Shown here piece after piece: positions 13,490-27,029 of a DNA stretch of 64,000 bases. Each line of letters begins with the position of its first letter. Position 1 is the stretch's first letter. The stretch is from NCBI GenBank assembly GCA_034190875.2, contig CM067343.1, positions 14,997,073 to 15,061,072 on the forward strand, in the 5' to 3' direction. A program made the position numbers and the translations under genes. This DNA comes from Urechis unicinctus. Taxonomy: Eukaryota > Annelida > Polychaeta > Xenopneusta > Urechidae. Under the pieces are notes generated by a model, which saw nothing but the letters and a program-made list of their open reading frames with translations, had not been told where the DNA came from and did not search any database.

Positions 13490-15140
13490 CAGAACATGAA
13501 TATGTCATGGCGAGGCGAAGTGGATCAGGACTAGGAGGTCCATTTCACCAGCCTGGACAAGCAATGTTCACCTCAAATTACAAATAACGGGTGTACTGTA
13601 TGATTTGGCCCCTGCCGCTGATGTGTTCCTACGACGATCGCATGACTGCATAATACGACGCACACATCTCAACGTGCGTATTTCCTTTTAAGAAGAACAT
13701 CGGCTAAATATTGTGATAAGCGTATTCATAATGAAACTTTATACGCTCTGTCTCTCTGATATATCTCACAATTAATCTTCCATCCTTTCTTGCCGATGAG
13801 CAGTGACACGGCGCTCTGTATCAGGCTCGCAATAATCTTGACATTCTGTAGGCGTGTTCTAGTTTTCCTAGAAAACATGAGGCGGAGTTAAGAGAGGCCA
13901 ACACTCCATGACAATCGAGCCTTTTCCACGAATAACGATATAATTTGAAGGAGGCATCACGGCACGAACAAGTAAAAGCAACGCTAGGACAGGGGTACGG
14001 AGTAGAGAAAGGCATTATCACACTCCTAGAGTTGACTTTTAATTGAGGCAATTAAATCTGGAGAAGTTACTTGTAATATTTCAAGATCCACAGCCCGTGC
14101 TGATAGGGTCATATATGAAGAATAGTTCCGGGGGAGGAAGCTATTGATGCCAGGCAATCAACATCCCTAACCTGCTTCTGTGTACGAGTGCAGAAGCAGG
14201 AATCAGTCTTGTGACGTGACAGCCATGGACATGACACGCGCTGAGCTAGCCTTCTTTGATGTAATATGGTTCATTGTCCACAACGGTAATGAGCGGTTCT
14301 CCGTTCTAATAGCTCTGACACATAAGAAAGCTGGGGTAGTTTAATGCCGCCAGCAGGTGTTATTAATGGCAGGGAAAAACATTAGCGATCACCCAGTTGT
14401 CCCTGGCAAGTAGGTGAAGCAGTCGGACAAGTGAAGCTGCCATCTAACTTGCCTGACGGGACAAGTCGTTTTTATATTCTATTTTTTGGGGGTCTTAAAC
14501 AAAGCATATTAAGATCGATCGGCGATTCCTGGGCACGTGCGCTCATTTTACTGAGATACAAAACCCTAATCGTCCGTATGCGAGCTCAAGGTCTCAACTA
14601 ACTGTGTTGCGAGACTCAAAATAGAGAGTGATCGGCGATTCCCGGAAATTCAGCGTAAATTCCGCTATGGGACAAAATTCCATACTGCCACTGGGTAAGA
14701 AGGTTTTTCAATCGGACAAGAAAAAATTAGGAGGACTTGCCTAACTTGACAAGTATTTCTCAGAGTGATTGTTTCTCCCTGAATGGTAATTATTCCAGAC
14801 AGGAGTATCTACCAAAATTAGCTATCCTCAATATTGCACAGCGGCCCGTTTTGCCATTTCACGTCGGTCACATGGCGAAGTTCAGGGATTTTTGTCACAC
14901 ACAAAATAATGGTTAACAAATAATCAGTCCGATAGAGACTGATTAGCATGGCCACCTACGTGTTTGCTGTTGCTAAAAAAACAGCCACCCCTGTCATCAA
15001 TGGTGTATACCCCGTGCCACATCTTAAGGTGGGCGACCCCCTGTGATTATTTCGGTGCGTTCTTAGAACAGTGAATGAGGTGGCTTGCTATTTGATCTCG
15101 GATATTAAACACTAAGTATCAATTAAGATATATGTACTTA
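13490..15140 (+). repeat. Block D, forward copy in T1
   Basis: The block begins with sequence around GAACATGAATATGTCATGGC, shared with 36,900 and 23,485. It includes the stretch from GCAGTGACACGGC (13,800) to the GACCCCCTG stretch near 15,025, matching 38,640-39,545 in the same orientation and 18,900-19,640 in reverse. Read on the minus strand, about 14,090-14,250 keeps SRHKTDSCFC and DVDCLASIAS, a segment also open in the other D copies. The end lies just before the (TA)n array. Confidence 0.6.
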
Positions 15141-15354
15141 TCAACCAGTTGATTGCCTATATTAACGATTACCCCCTCTAAAGTAAAATAATCGAACAGC
15201 TGAATGTAAAATAATACGGCTAGAGAGCGCGGCTTAGAATTAATCATGCTATTTAATGCGCTTGAAATGATATAAATGAGTCTATGACCCCTCCGCAAAC
15301 TCTATTTACGGAAAGATTACCTTAGCTAACATAAAAATATACTGTAATTCCCCC

Positions 15355-15548
<194 letters not shown>

Positions 15549-15798
15549 AAGCTTGCCTCTATTACATCACCATGATGCTGTATCAAATCGGGAAATCGCG
15601 ATTGTCTAAATGTTCACGGCCATGTACTTGGCAACGATGTGTCAATACCTGAATGAACACGTATTTAGGCTAACATTTAGCGTGCCATATTGTTACCAAT
15701 TAGAGTCATCAACCTTCATAGCATGAAACATTTGGTCATTACGATCACCACAGGGAGCCCTACCGCAACAGGAACCCATGTCGAAGATTTTCTCATTA

Positions 15799-16143
15799 TT
15801 AGCCGTGTTTACTTCGATGAGCTTGGTGAGTGTGCACTAGCCGCAGTTTTCTACTCCTGAAGAAGTACGGCATAACATATCTTCGAAGATGTTTAGAACA
15901 AGAAACGTGAAAACAACTTCTGTCGTTAATAGTTTCTTTGATCTCAAGATCTTCGGCAGGATTGATCGCCTGTACCAGAGCGTGATCAAATACTACCTGA
16001 ACATTGATCTCGCCTATATTGGTGCCTGGAGTGATTAGGTCCTTTAACCCATATCTAAACAGCGTGCGTCTGCACGAACTCAGATTAGCTTCATACACAC
16101 ACATTGTGTAAATTTGGCTGTGATACGCATGCCAGGTCAGCAT
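15799..16143 (-). other. Block h, copy in T1
   Basis: A 114-codon open frame contains the same core as the 53,023 copy (LFRYGLKDLITPGT, then INVQVVFDHALVQAINPAED). Beyond the core the two copies stop matching in the same frame. It lies 230 bp from the receptor start at 16,375 on the opposite strand. The function is unknown. Confidence 0.4.
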
Positions 16144-16374
16144 ATATATTTTGATTACCTATCTCATTGGGCATAGCTACCACCATGTATAACTTTAAAA
16201 TATCTTAAATTTCGGCAAAATGCGCCTTTTTGCAATACTTGGTCTTGGTTTCAATACAAATTTGTTCATTCTACGCCACACATCATTATGATGGCCACTT
16301 AGTCTGACACACACGACCTTTTGTCAGTTTAAAATGTCTTGGTGCGCTGCTATACCTAGCGCCCTACGACCGAC

Positions 16375-16925
16375 ATGTGTGCAATTATCAATTCGACCTT
16401 TCTGATAATGTTATTTCCCTTTGTTGTAGAAACAGACATCGATTGCGGCTTGTACTTAGACGAGCACAACGGGCCCAATCACGCTACGAAGAATCTTCAG
16501 TCTCAGGGTTTGCTGTGAGTACACATAATCACAATTGCGGACGCGAGCAGTTCCTCATTGCCAGCATTAATTAATTCTATTCATGACATGACATTGAACT
16601 ACCCTTACCATAACGAATTGTCCCCGGCAGCGCACCCTGCCCCTTATATCATGAACAGATATATCGAACATATAGTTTGCGGTTTTGAATCCTAGGAATC
16701 ATCCTTGCTGTTATAGTTCTCAGCCGCACCTCCACTAGTCTCATCTGATCTCACTAGCATCGGCAGAACTCTCTTTTCTGGTTTTGCTCTTCACCAAAAG
16801 CATTGAACACCACTTACTAGGACATGCCTCATATAATTATTCCACGTGTAATGCCCATTTGCCTGATATTACCATGCAGGTTTTCTTGATTGCCTCGATA
16901 TTGTGAAATTGTGCCCTATTCTGAA
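16375..16925 (+). pseudogene. GPCR 5' part (start peptide, ectodomain, TM1-TM3 remnants), copy in T1
   Basis: The copy is in the opposite orientation to the A1 and 12.3-kb copies. It starts with ATG at 16,375 and reads MCAIINSTFLIMLFPFVVE followed by TDIDC, matching the receptor start peptide seen at 1,883 and 52,784. Further on, in changing frames, are a TM1-like ILGIILAVIVLSR near 16,690-16,730 and sequence matching the TM2-TM3 part of the A1 copy up to about 16,920. Homology stops after the VFLIASI stretch of TM3, so TM4 onwards is missing. Several frame breaks are present. The next segment is reversed block E. Confidence 0.6.
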
Positions 16926-16929
16926 CACT

Positions 16930-18900
16930 TTTGTGATGTAATATATTTGATGTTATTTCTGTGATGAGATGTTAATTTAGGAAGGATGACAGCTATCAAC
17001 AATCATCGTGTTTTTGAGTGAGTGGCGTTGTTTGGGATGTAGTCCACAGAAAAAGTTTTAATAACGAGGGCTAGTCCAACGAAATTGACCTGTTATACTA
17101 TATAAGTAAATTATACTCTGGTAAATGGGTTCCGATGATGTGTCTTTGGTATTTTATTGGTTGGGTATAAAGAAATGGACCGAAAAAAAGACCTATTAGC
17201 CCGATTTCCTGACCATAGTCATGCCGATTGCGATTAAGTAAACACCTTATCAATACTGTCTGTACACCATCAGGGTAGAAGGATAACAAGTAATTATTAC
17301 TGGGAATAAGCCTATACCAGTGTAGTCTGATTTTGCAACCTGACAGATTTTTTCCCCCTGATATGAGAATATTATTGGTCATTTGTGTTGGCATATCAGT
17401 ACTATTCCTTCTTATATTCATCTTAAGTATACAGCTTCACGTTGGCTTTATTTTGAGGGTTTGCCTCGTCACTAATGTCTGCTGCTTGATAAAGGAATAA
17501 TTATTTGAGACCGAGTCTGCACTTATTAAATGTGAAAGCCACTTATAATACACGCGATGAGCATTAGATAACACTGTAATTGATAAACTACGACGTATCG
17601 TGGCAATGCATTCTGGCAACATTACGCGCAGACCCCTATGTCTGGATACAGCAGATTCACAAACTAATGCTACATTCAACAATATCACATCTGCTAATGG
17701 ATGCTACGCATACTGAAATGTGAATAGTCAGTTGATAATGGGCGTTGTTGTCACCTTTTTGCTGCGTTCTATCAAGTGTTGAATGGCGACAGGAATGCGC
17801 ATAAGAGCTACATCCTCTTCATGGCAGGTAATTAACATCGCTGCACAGCATGGTTTGTGTCATAGCTTCGCTTATTAACTATGATTCCTGTTGATGAGTA
17901 TGTCGTCAGACTTCACAACAACAAGAATGTTTTCTGTTCGGGCAATAATGCTCCATGCCAAGAACTTGTTTGTTCTCTTTCGCAAATTACCAATATTTGT
18001 ACAGTGATGGTTGGATAACGTTCAAGTAATGCAATGCGAACGGCAACATTACACCATATCTGTTTTCGAGTCGGTCTGTTGGCCCTCTTGGCTATATCCA
18101 ACCTAATGAGGCATCTTTGGAATGAAGCACACAATTTGCAGCATCTCTCTCCTAAACACATTATGCGGTATTCGTGGGACGAGATGTTCATACCACATAG
18201 TGATTGACCCCTAAAACTGTGCACAGGTTTTGCTTTTCGAGACCCTACTCTCTCTTAACATGGTGTAGTGTATAAAGTAAGGTAATCAGACACTGGGCTG
18301 AAATTAATGCTCAGTTTTCGACAGCTTGCAAACAAATCAGTGCATCATAATTCTTAAAGGCGTCGTTTGTAGACGTCGATACAAATTAGAATATTGGCCA
18401 TATGTACTTCTGTCATGGCCGCCAGAAAGCCAATTGGTAATGAGATACACATAGCAACTGTTAAACACCCCAAATCTTGATGAGAAGGTCTTGAGTCGGA
18501 TATGTACGCTATGAGAGCATTTATTGCCTGTCTAAATGTTACAGCTCTGTTTTTTAAGCAAATTATGAGTTCTCTCAAGGGTTTCTCACATTGCCACGAA
18601 TAATAACATAGAGTGTCAGCACGGTTTCTTGAATCGGATATCGACATGGATAAAGTGTGTCAACCGCATGTTTATACTGCAGTTTTTCCTCAAGATAATC
18701 GCGCATAGGTGTAATGATATGCATAATGAGTGACCGTCACACTGATGTCATAATCACTTAACCCCATTAAGATCATAGAGATCACACAGCCAGCGTAGCA
18801 ACGGCCGTGTTGATTTGCAGCTTATTTCCCGGACACATTGGTCACTGCCTCTTTAAATTTTGTAAGTATAATGTATTTTGTCTAGACTAATTACCCCACA
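16930..18900 (-). other. Block E, reversed copy in T1
   Basis: This is the reverse complement of the 39,720-41,330 block. It contains open stretches on the minus strand at 18,354-18,647 (with TVAMCISLPIGFLAAMTEVH) and 17,913-18,224 (with SHEYRIMCLGERCCKLCA and CNVAVRIALLERYPTITV). The SLPIGFL segment is hydrophobic and might be a membrane span. The sequence near 17,100-17,420 also matches 11,130-11,250 and 34,230-34,390 in reverse. Confidence 0.45.
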
Positions 18901-19680
18901 TCGAATAGGTGGTGTTAATATATGGCATGTATGTTATTAGCAGGCTTTTCGGACAAGGAAATTACCGCCCCGATGGCACACAGGTAATGCTGATTAACGT
19001 GGCTGTCTTTCTAACAACAGCAAACGGGACCGCTCAATGCTTTTGCAGACAATGGATCATGTTACTTGAAAGAGGGCTTGCTCGGTGCATGTCACAGCTT
19101 CAAGGCCGTCACGTCAAAATACTGATCCATCCATTTGCAGTCATACACGGAAGCAGATTGAAGATGTTGATTGCATGGCATCATTATCTTCTATCACCCG
19201 GGCTTATTATTTATATATCATCATATCAGCACCTGTTGTGGAATATTACAAAGAACTTCTCCAGATTTGGCATAATTACCTCCCGAGAATTAGAAGTCAA
19301 GTTATGGAGCCCGATATCCTCTATATCCTCTTTGTACGCTTGCGTTCCTTTTACTTGTTCAGGCCTTGATGCGTCCTCCGAAATATGTCTTGCTGCCTCT
19401 GTTTATTGCGTGGCAAAACGCTCGGTTGTCATAGAGCGTTGGTCTGTTTCAATACCGCTCCACGTATTCTTGGAAAACTAGAATATACCCAAATTCAATT
19501 TCAGGCGAATATTGCTTGCCTGATTTATGCCTACAAGCCGAGCGCCCACTATGCTGTACGTCGACCACAGTGCGCTGTGTCACTGCTCATCGCCATGAGA
19601 GGAACAACATTGTAGTTGCGAGATATATCACACAGACAGAGCGTATAAAGTTTCATCATGAACACTTTTATCATGAACTC
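18900..19680 (-). repeat. Block D, reversed copy in T1
   Basis: This is the reverse complement of block D. Two overlapping plus-strand frames are open (18,909-19,481 and 19,085-19,369). One holds SICSHTRKQIEDVDCMASLS, the other VPFTCSGLDASSE. Both segments are also found in the forward D copies, so neither frame can be preferred. A 2-base difference from T2 near 19,094 changes the frame. Confidence 0.5.
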
Positions 19681-20515
19681 ACCATAACACATCACAGGCT
19701 TAGGCTAAGCACTCCATATCATTGACATCTTATTATACAAAAGAAATTGACATTCCGTACCATATAACTGACAACTGCAACATACCGTATCATTGACATC
19801 GCCACTTCATACGTTATCTTTGACATAGACTCACTATACTACATCATTGACATTGCTTCACCATACAGTGGAATAGACCTCCACTAACCATACTACATCT
19901 TAGACATATCCGCATCATACCATATCTAAGACCACCACATCACTGACATAGCCTTATCAATAAACCTAGTCTTCTCTGTACCGCAAATAATGACTCACCA
20001 TGCATGGCCTCAGCAAACCGCATTTATGATAATCTCACACGATACTACAACTCGGGCATGGCTTCATCGTACCACATCGTGGACCTCACTGCCGCCACAT
20101 ATATTGAATGCAGGATGGTATTCATATTACATTTTGGGATGCATTTTCTGAGCGCAGCCGATGGTGTTGTCACTCCACGTACGTTGTTAGATATGTGTAG
20201 TCGTTGCCCATGTGTGATACGTGATCACTGGTTTAGTGGAATTGAGCGACGTTTATATTGATAAATATACATGTTAACATCAGCTAGCCATCGTCACAAC
20301 TGTGCTAAAACCCAATTGCAATTGCTGGGTAGTCGCGCCGTACAGTCCATCGGTCAAGTTGAGTCGTTAGTTGTGGTTTTCACAAGCTCAATCCCCAAGT
20401 GCAACATTCCACCATGCGCCCTTTGGTGTTACCCGTTTGTCAGTAAAGACTTTCTGTCAACATTTAGTAGTTGAATGCAATGTAAGATTTACAAGCTAAT
20501 GGCGGGAAACCTTTG
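19680..20515 (-). repeat. Truncated right arm ending at the tandem junction
   Basis: This is the T1 counterpart of 29,765-30,605. It is cut at 20,515, where T2 begins in the middle of the minisatellite. The arm therefore abuts a forward copy of its own partner. Confidence 0.7.
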
Positions 20516-21535
20516 CCCTGTACGTGATGTGTTGTGATGAAGCCATGAACGTGATGTGTTGTGATGAAGCCCTTTATATGATGTTTTGTGGTAAAGTACT
20601 ATATATATGATGTGTTGTAATGTACGTGATGTCGTAAGTTGAAGCCATGCCCAAGATTGTGTACAATAAATGCCATGCCCCAGTCGTAGTATCGTGTGAG
20701 TTTATCATAAATGTGGTTTGGTGAGGCCATGTGTGGTGAGCAGATATCTGAGATACTGAAAAGTCTATGTGGATGGATAGGGCCATGTCAGTGATGTGGT
20801 GTGGTGAGACCCTGCCAAAGGGGCGCTATGGTGGTGTCATGTTAATGATGTTCTAATGAGATACAGCATCAATTATGTGGTCTAGTAAGACCATGTTAAT
20901 GATGCTGTATAAGTGGATATGGTCAATGAGTTGATATGATGCGGATATGTCAGTGATGTAGTATGGTTCGTCGATGCATATTATACAGTATTGTGATGCA
21001 ATGTCATTGAAATAGTATGGTGAGTCTATGTCAATGATAACGTATGGAGAGGCAATGTCAATGATACGGTATGTTGCGTCCTTGTCAGGTGATATGGTAC
21101 GGTAAGTTGATGTCTATTGTAGAGCATGATGAGGCTATGCCTATGATATGGAGTGCTTAGCCTGAGCCTATGATGTGTTATGGTTAGTTCAACTGTAAGT
21201 ACTTGCTTTTGTCGCTGCGATCTCCCCACCTCGGTGGCCTTGATCCCGTAGGTACTGTGTTTACATTGAAACAGTTACTGGCAATTTAGCTAGTTGTCAA
21301 TCTTTTGCTGTGTTTTCATTGGATGAATAAGCGAAATGAGTGAACGAAAAAGTACTTTACATTTTATGTTATGGTGAGGCTATTCCTTCATATGGTATGT
21401 AGCGACTTTGACTATGATATGGTCATGTGAGGCCATGTCAGTAATATGGTAATGTGAGGCTATGTAAATGATATGGTTTGGTGCGGCTAAGCCCATGATA
21501 TATTATGTTGCGGCAATGTCAATGATATTGTAAGA
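20516..21535 (+). repeat. GATGAAGCC-type minisatellite, T2 copy
   Basis: This is an almost exact duplicate of 8,742-9,760, lacking the first 120 bp of the array. Confidence 0.75.
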
Positions 21536-23474
21536 CACATGTGCTATTCTTGTGTCATAGAAATGACTTGCTTTGCGACTCTGCTGTCCTCATTTAGCTA
21601 CTTATAACAAATCAAGCTACTATACAATTTAAAACGGGCAAGATAGGCTAAACAAACTGTGACAGATAATTGAGCAGTCGCGAATTCTGGCATAAAACGA
21701 TGCGTCATAATGATATTTCAAGTTTTAACACACTGCTGGACAAGTGTTATCGTCTGTAAAAACAAGACCTTAGCAACATGAAATACATGCGCAACATTGA
21801 TACAGCATAATGAGAGGAGGGCGCTTGGATATACTGCGAACAATTACTTAACTACTACGAGGCAATAGGGAATTTCCTTGCAACAAATACATCTGAAGTG
21901 CACAAGCTAGTATCAAAAATCTGGCAAGTACAGAGTAACACATTAGCGCGTTATAATGCTGCTGAATTTTACTGATAAAGCAGCGCCGTAAACAATAGCG
22001 TTAATTGGCAAAGCCTCAGATGCACGAGGTGCTAGTGTGCCTAGGTAGCGTCCTACCGTTGCAAGGTAATACGCAGCTAGGCGATTACATTGTCTGCATT
22101 CATATATTACAGCACTGTTGCATTTCTGACAAGCCGGCAACAACACTTGTCAACCAGACGACTAATTTATGGCATGAAAGTTGGTGGAGGGGTGTGGAAG
22201 AGTGAAACTGTTCAGCTCTTTTCGTATGTTGCTTGTTCAATTCATAAGCATATAAAGATAACCAATATATCTCACGGTTCCAATGATAGCTTTATATACA
22301 GCTAGGCAGCATTGTTAGTATTTTAACCGTGGTCATCCGCACTCGTCATGATTATAGCGATGAAGACAAGACGTTGATTGAATGGTAACTGGAAAACGGT
22401 TTTTTATTCAAGAATGTGGGTTTGAATTCCGTATCTCGCATGTCGGAATATAAATTACAAAACAGTGATATTGATTAATTTTAGGTGATGTCCAGAGGCT
22501 TCTGTTGAGCTGGAACTCATACTGCGACAGTGACTATATCGTTTCCCTTATACTGAATGTGATTTTAACTTTTGGTGACGGAGGTTTTTAAGCAAGTGTG
22601 TGGCGTCGTCAACAAGCTTGGAGGTACAATTACCTTCAGCAATTAGCGTAAAATAGGGATCAAACGGGCTGATGTTCATTGTTAAGGGAATTGACAGGTT
22701 TGGAATGCGTACTTTCAAGGGCTCTAATCGCTTCACCTGGACTATTCAATTTGGAAACTAGCCAGATCATATCATTAACTTCCGAAGCCAAGGATTGGTA
22801 TTTAATAGGAAGGGGGCTTATGACTCCACAATGGTTGACGACAGTTATTACGATGAATACATAAGTTCAAATTGATAACGACGGTCACAAACCGTTTTCA
22901 ATAAAATGTTTGCTTCTACCAATACGGACGATGCAAATCTGTAAAGAAAAGGCAACACGTAGCTGTTTTAATGTACTATGGAAGAGTACTGATATGCAAA
23001 CACAACAGTAGGACAAAATCGGTCACACAGCAAACACAGTCTCCTGGACTGCACTGGCCGCTGCTTATTCACATGCAATATAGCTTTATTTAAAACGACC
23101 TAATAACACGGAATATCATCAAAGCTGTCACAATTCTACAATATAGTAAGCTGTATATTCAAGTACATTGTTGAGTCTGAGCTGATGACCAACGGTTAGC
23201 ACCATTTGATTATAAGAAAACAAAAGCATGGTAAGAGATTAATGCATTACTACAATAATGACCTCAGCTATCTGTGAAAGACAAACGCCATCATACCTAC
23301 TTCGCTACACCTCCAGCTGTGGTAATGCCAATCTCTGTCATGTATCAAAAATTGACTCATAGCTATGTTTTTATAAAATAGCAACGAAGAGAGACTGCCC
23401 ATGGAACTTAAGACAAACGCGCAGCTTTACAATTGTAGAAAAAAGCTGAGTGAGTAAAATGGATGAGTGAGTGA

Positions 23475-25170
23475 AACAGAACATGAATATGTCATGGCGA
23501 GGCGAAGTGGATCAGGACTAGGAGGTCCATTTCACCAGCCTGGACAAGCATTCACCTCAAATTACAAATAACGGGTGTACTGTATGATTTGGCCCCTGCC
23601 GCTGATGTGTTCCTACGACGATCGCATGACTGCATAATACGACGCACACATCTCAACGTGCGTATTTCCTTTTAAGAAGAACATCGGCTAAATATTGTGA
23701 TAAGCGTATTCATAATGAAACTTTATACGCTCTGTCTCTCTGATATATCTCACAATTAATCTTCCATCCTTTCTTGCCGATGAGCAGTGACACGGCGCTC
23801 TGTATCAGGCTCGCAATAATCTTGACATTCTGTAGGCGTGTTCTAGTTTTCCTAGAAAACATGAGGCGGAGTTAAGAGAGGCCAACACTCCATGACAATC
23901 GAGCCTTTTCCACGAATAACGATATAATTTGAAGGAGGCATCACGGCACGAACAAGTAAAAGCAACGCTAGGACAGGGGTACGGAGTAGAGAAAGGCATT
24001 ATCACACTCCTAGAGTTGACTTTTAATTGAGGCAAATTAAATCTGGAGAAGTTACTTGTAATATTTCAAGATCCACAGCCCGTGCTGATAGGGTCATATA
24101 TGAAGAATAGTTCCGGGGGAGGAAGCTATTGATGCCAGGCAATCAACATCCCTAACCTGCTTCTGTGTACGAGTGCAGAAGCAGGAATCAGTCTTGTGAC
24201 GTGACAGCCATGGACATGACACGCGCTGAGCTAGCCTTCTTTGATGTAATATGGTTCATTGTCCACAACGGTAATGAGCGGTTCTCCGTTCTAATAGCTC
24301 TGACACATAAGAAAGCTGGGGTAGTTTTAATGCCGCCAGCAGGTGTTATTAATGGCAGGGAAAAACATTAGCGATCACCCAGTTGTCCCTGGCAAGTAGG
24401 TGAAGCAGTCGGACAAGTGAAGCTGCCATCTAACTTGCCTGACGGGACAAGTCGTTTTTTATATTCTATTTTTTGGGGGTCTTAAACAAAGCATATTAAG
24501 ATCGATCGGCGATTCCTGGGCACGTGCGCTCATTTTACTGAGATACAAAACCCTAATCGTCCGTATGCGAGCTCAAGGTCTCAACTAACTGTGTTGCGAG
24601 ACTCAAAATAGAGAGTGATCGGCGATTCCCGGAAATTCAGCGTAAATTCCGCTATGGGACAAAATTCCATACTGCCACTGGGTCACGAAGGTTTTTCAAT
24701 CGGACAAGAAAAAATTAGGAGGACTTGCCTAACTTGACAAGTATTTCTCAGAGTGATTGTTTTCTCTCCTGAATGGTAATTATTCCAGACAGGAGTATCT
24801 ACCAAAATTAGCTATCCTCAATATTGCACAGCGGCCCGTTTTGCCATTTCACGTCGGTCACATGGCGAAGTTCAGGGATTTTTGTCACACACAAAATAAT
24901 GGTTAACAAATAATCAGTCCGATAGAGACTGATTAGCATGGCCACCTACGTGTTTGCTGTTGCTACAAAAACAGCCACCCCTGTCATCAATGGTGTATAC
25001 CCCGTGCCACATCTTAAGGTGGGCGACCCCCTGTGATTATTTCGGTGCGTTCTTAGAACAGTGAATGAGGTGGGGACCAATGCTTCCTGGAAATGCGCTG
25101 CAAATCAGCATGACCGCCGGTTCGCTTGCTATTTGATCTCGGATATTAAACACTAAGTATCAATTAAGAT
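23475..25170 (+). repeat. Block D, forward copy in T2
   Basis: This is a near-identical duplicate of the T1 block. It carries an extra 50 bp or so near 25,075 that resembles the sequence around 31,725-31,760 and 39,675-39,715 of other D copies, so T2 rather than T1 may keep the older state there. Confidence 0.6.
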
Positions 25171-25394
25171 ATATGTACTTATCAACCAGTTGATTGCCTA
25201 TATTAACGATTACCCCCTCAAAAGTAAAATAATCGAACAGCTGAATGTAAAATAATACGGCTAGAGAGCGCGGCTTAGTATTAATCATGCTATTTAATGC
25301 GCTTGAAATGATATAAATGAGTCTATGACCCCTCCGCAAACTCTATTTACGGAAAGATTACCTTAGCTAACATAAAAATATACTGTAATTCCCC

Positions 25395-25396
25395 CT

Positions 25397-25438
<42 letters not shown>

Positions 25439-25476
25439 GAGATATATATATATATAGAGATATATATATGATATAT

Positions 25477-25568
<92 letters not shown>

Positions 25569-25580
25569 CTATATATCTTA

Positions 25581-25619
<39 letters not shown>

Positions 25620-25643
25620 ATATATATATCTATATATATATAG
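25395..25643 (+). repeat. (TA)n array at an orientation switch, T2
   Basis: This is the T2 counterpart, longer and interrupted. TAGAGATA-type breaks occur on the left (25,436-25,485) and TATCTCTA/TATCTATA-type breaks on the right (25,562-25,640). The whole 250 bp is therefore close to a perfect palindrome. Confidence 0.95.
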
Positions 25644-25897
25644 TTAAAGCTTGCCTCTATTACATCACCATGATGCTGTATCAAATCGGGAAATCGCGAT
25701 TGTCTAAATGTTCACGGCCATGTACTTGGCAAACGATGTGTCAATACCTGAATGAACACGTATTTAGGCTAACATTTAGCGTGCCATATTGTTACCAATT
25801 AGAGTCATCAACCTTCATAGCATGAAACATTTGGTCATTACGATCACCACAGGGAGCCCTACCGCAACAGGAACCCATGTCGAAGATTTTCTCATTA

Positions 25898-26242
25898 TTA
25901 GCCGTGTTTACTTCGATGAGCTTGGTGAGTGTGCACTAGCCGCAGTTTTCTACTCCTGAAGAAGTACGGCATAACATATCTTCGAAGATGTTTAGAACAA
26001 GAAACGTGAAAACAACTTCTGTCGTTAATAGTTTCTTTGATCTCAAGATCTTCGGCAGGATTGATCGCCTGTACCAGAGCGTGATCAAATACTACCTGAA
26101 CATTGATCTCGCCTATATTGGTGCCTGGAGTGATTAGGTCCCTTAACCCATATCTAAACAGCGTGCGTCTGCACGAACTCAGATTAGCTTCATACACACA
26201 CATTGTGTAAATTTGGCTGTGATACGCATGCCAGGTCAGCAT
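25898..26242 (-). other. Block h, copy in T2
   Basis: This is essentially identical to the T1 copy (one K-to-R change in the visible translation). It adds no independent evidence of selection because T1 and T2 are a young duplication. Confidence 0.4.
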
Positions 26243-26472
26243 ATATATTTTGATTACCTATCTCATTGGGCATAGCTACCACCATGTATAACTTTAAAAT
26301 ATCTTAAATTTCGGCAAAATGCGCCTTTTTGCAATACTTGGTCTTGGTTTCAATACAAATTTGTTCATTCTACGCCACACATCATTATGATGGCCACTTA
26401 GTCTGACACACACGACCTTTTGTCAGTTTAAAATGTCTTGGTGCGCTGCTATACCTAGCGCCCTACGACCGA

Positions 26473-27027
26473 CATGTGTGCAATTATCAATTCGACCTTT
26501 CTGATAATGTTATTTTCCCTTTGTTGTAGAAACAGACATCGATTGCGGCTTGTACTTAGACGAGCACAACGGGCCCAATCACGCTACGAAGAATCTTCAG
26601 TCTCAGGGTTTGCTGTGAGTACACATAATCACAATTGCGGACGCGAGCAGTTCCTCATTGCCAGCATTAATTAATTCTATTCATGACATGACATTGAACT
26701 ACCCTTACCATAACGAATTGTCCCCGGCAGCGCACCCTGCCCCTTACATCATGAACAGATATATCGAACATATAGTTTGCGGTTTTGAATCCTAGTAATC
26801 ATCCTTGCTGTTATAGTTCTCAGCCGCACCTCCACTAGTCTCATCTGATCTCACTAGCATCGGCAGAACTCTCTTTTCTGGTTTTGCTCTTCACCAAAAG
26901 CATTGAACACCACTTACTAGGACAAGCCTCATATAACTATTCCACGTGTAATGCCCATTTGCCTGATATTACCATGCAGGTTTTCTTGATTGCCTCGATA
27001 TTGTGAAATTGTGCCCTATTCTGAACA
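26473..27027 (+). pseudogene. GPCR 5' part, copy in T2
   Basis: This is the T2 counterpart of the fragment at 16,375. It has the same start peptide but one extra T in the hydrophobic stretch, which shifts the frame inside the signal-like region. Remnants of TM1-TM3 follow as in T1 and end at the same place. It is clearly a duplicate of an already broken gene, since the internal breaks are shared. Confidence 0.6.
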
Positions 27028-27029
27028 CT

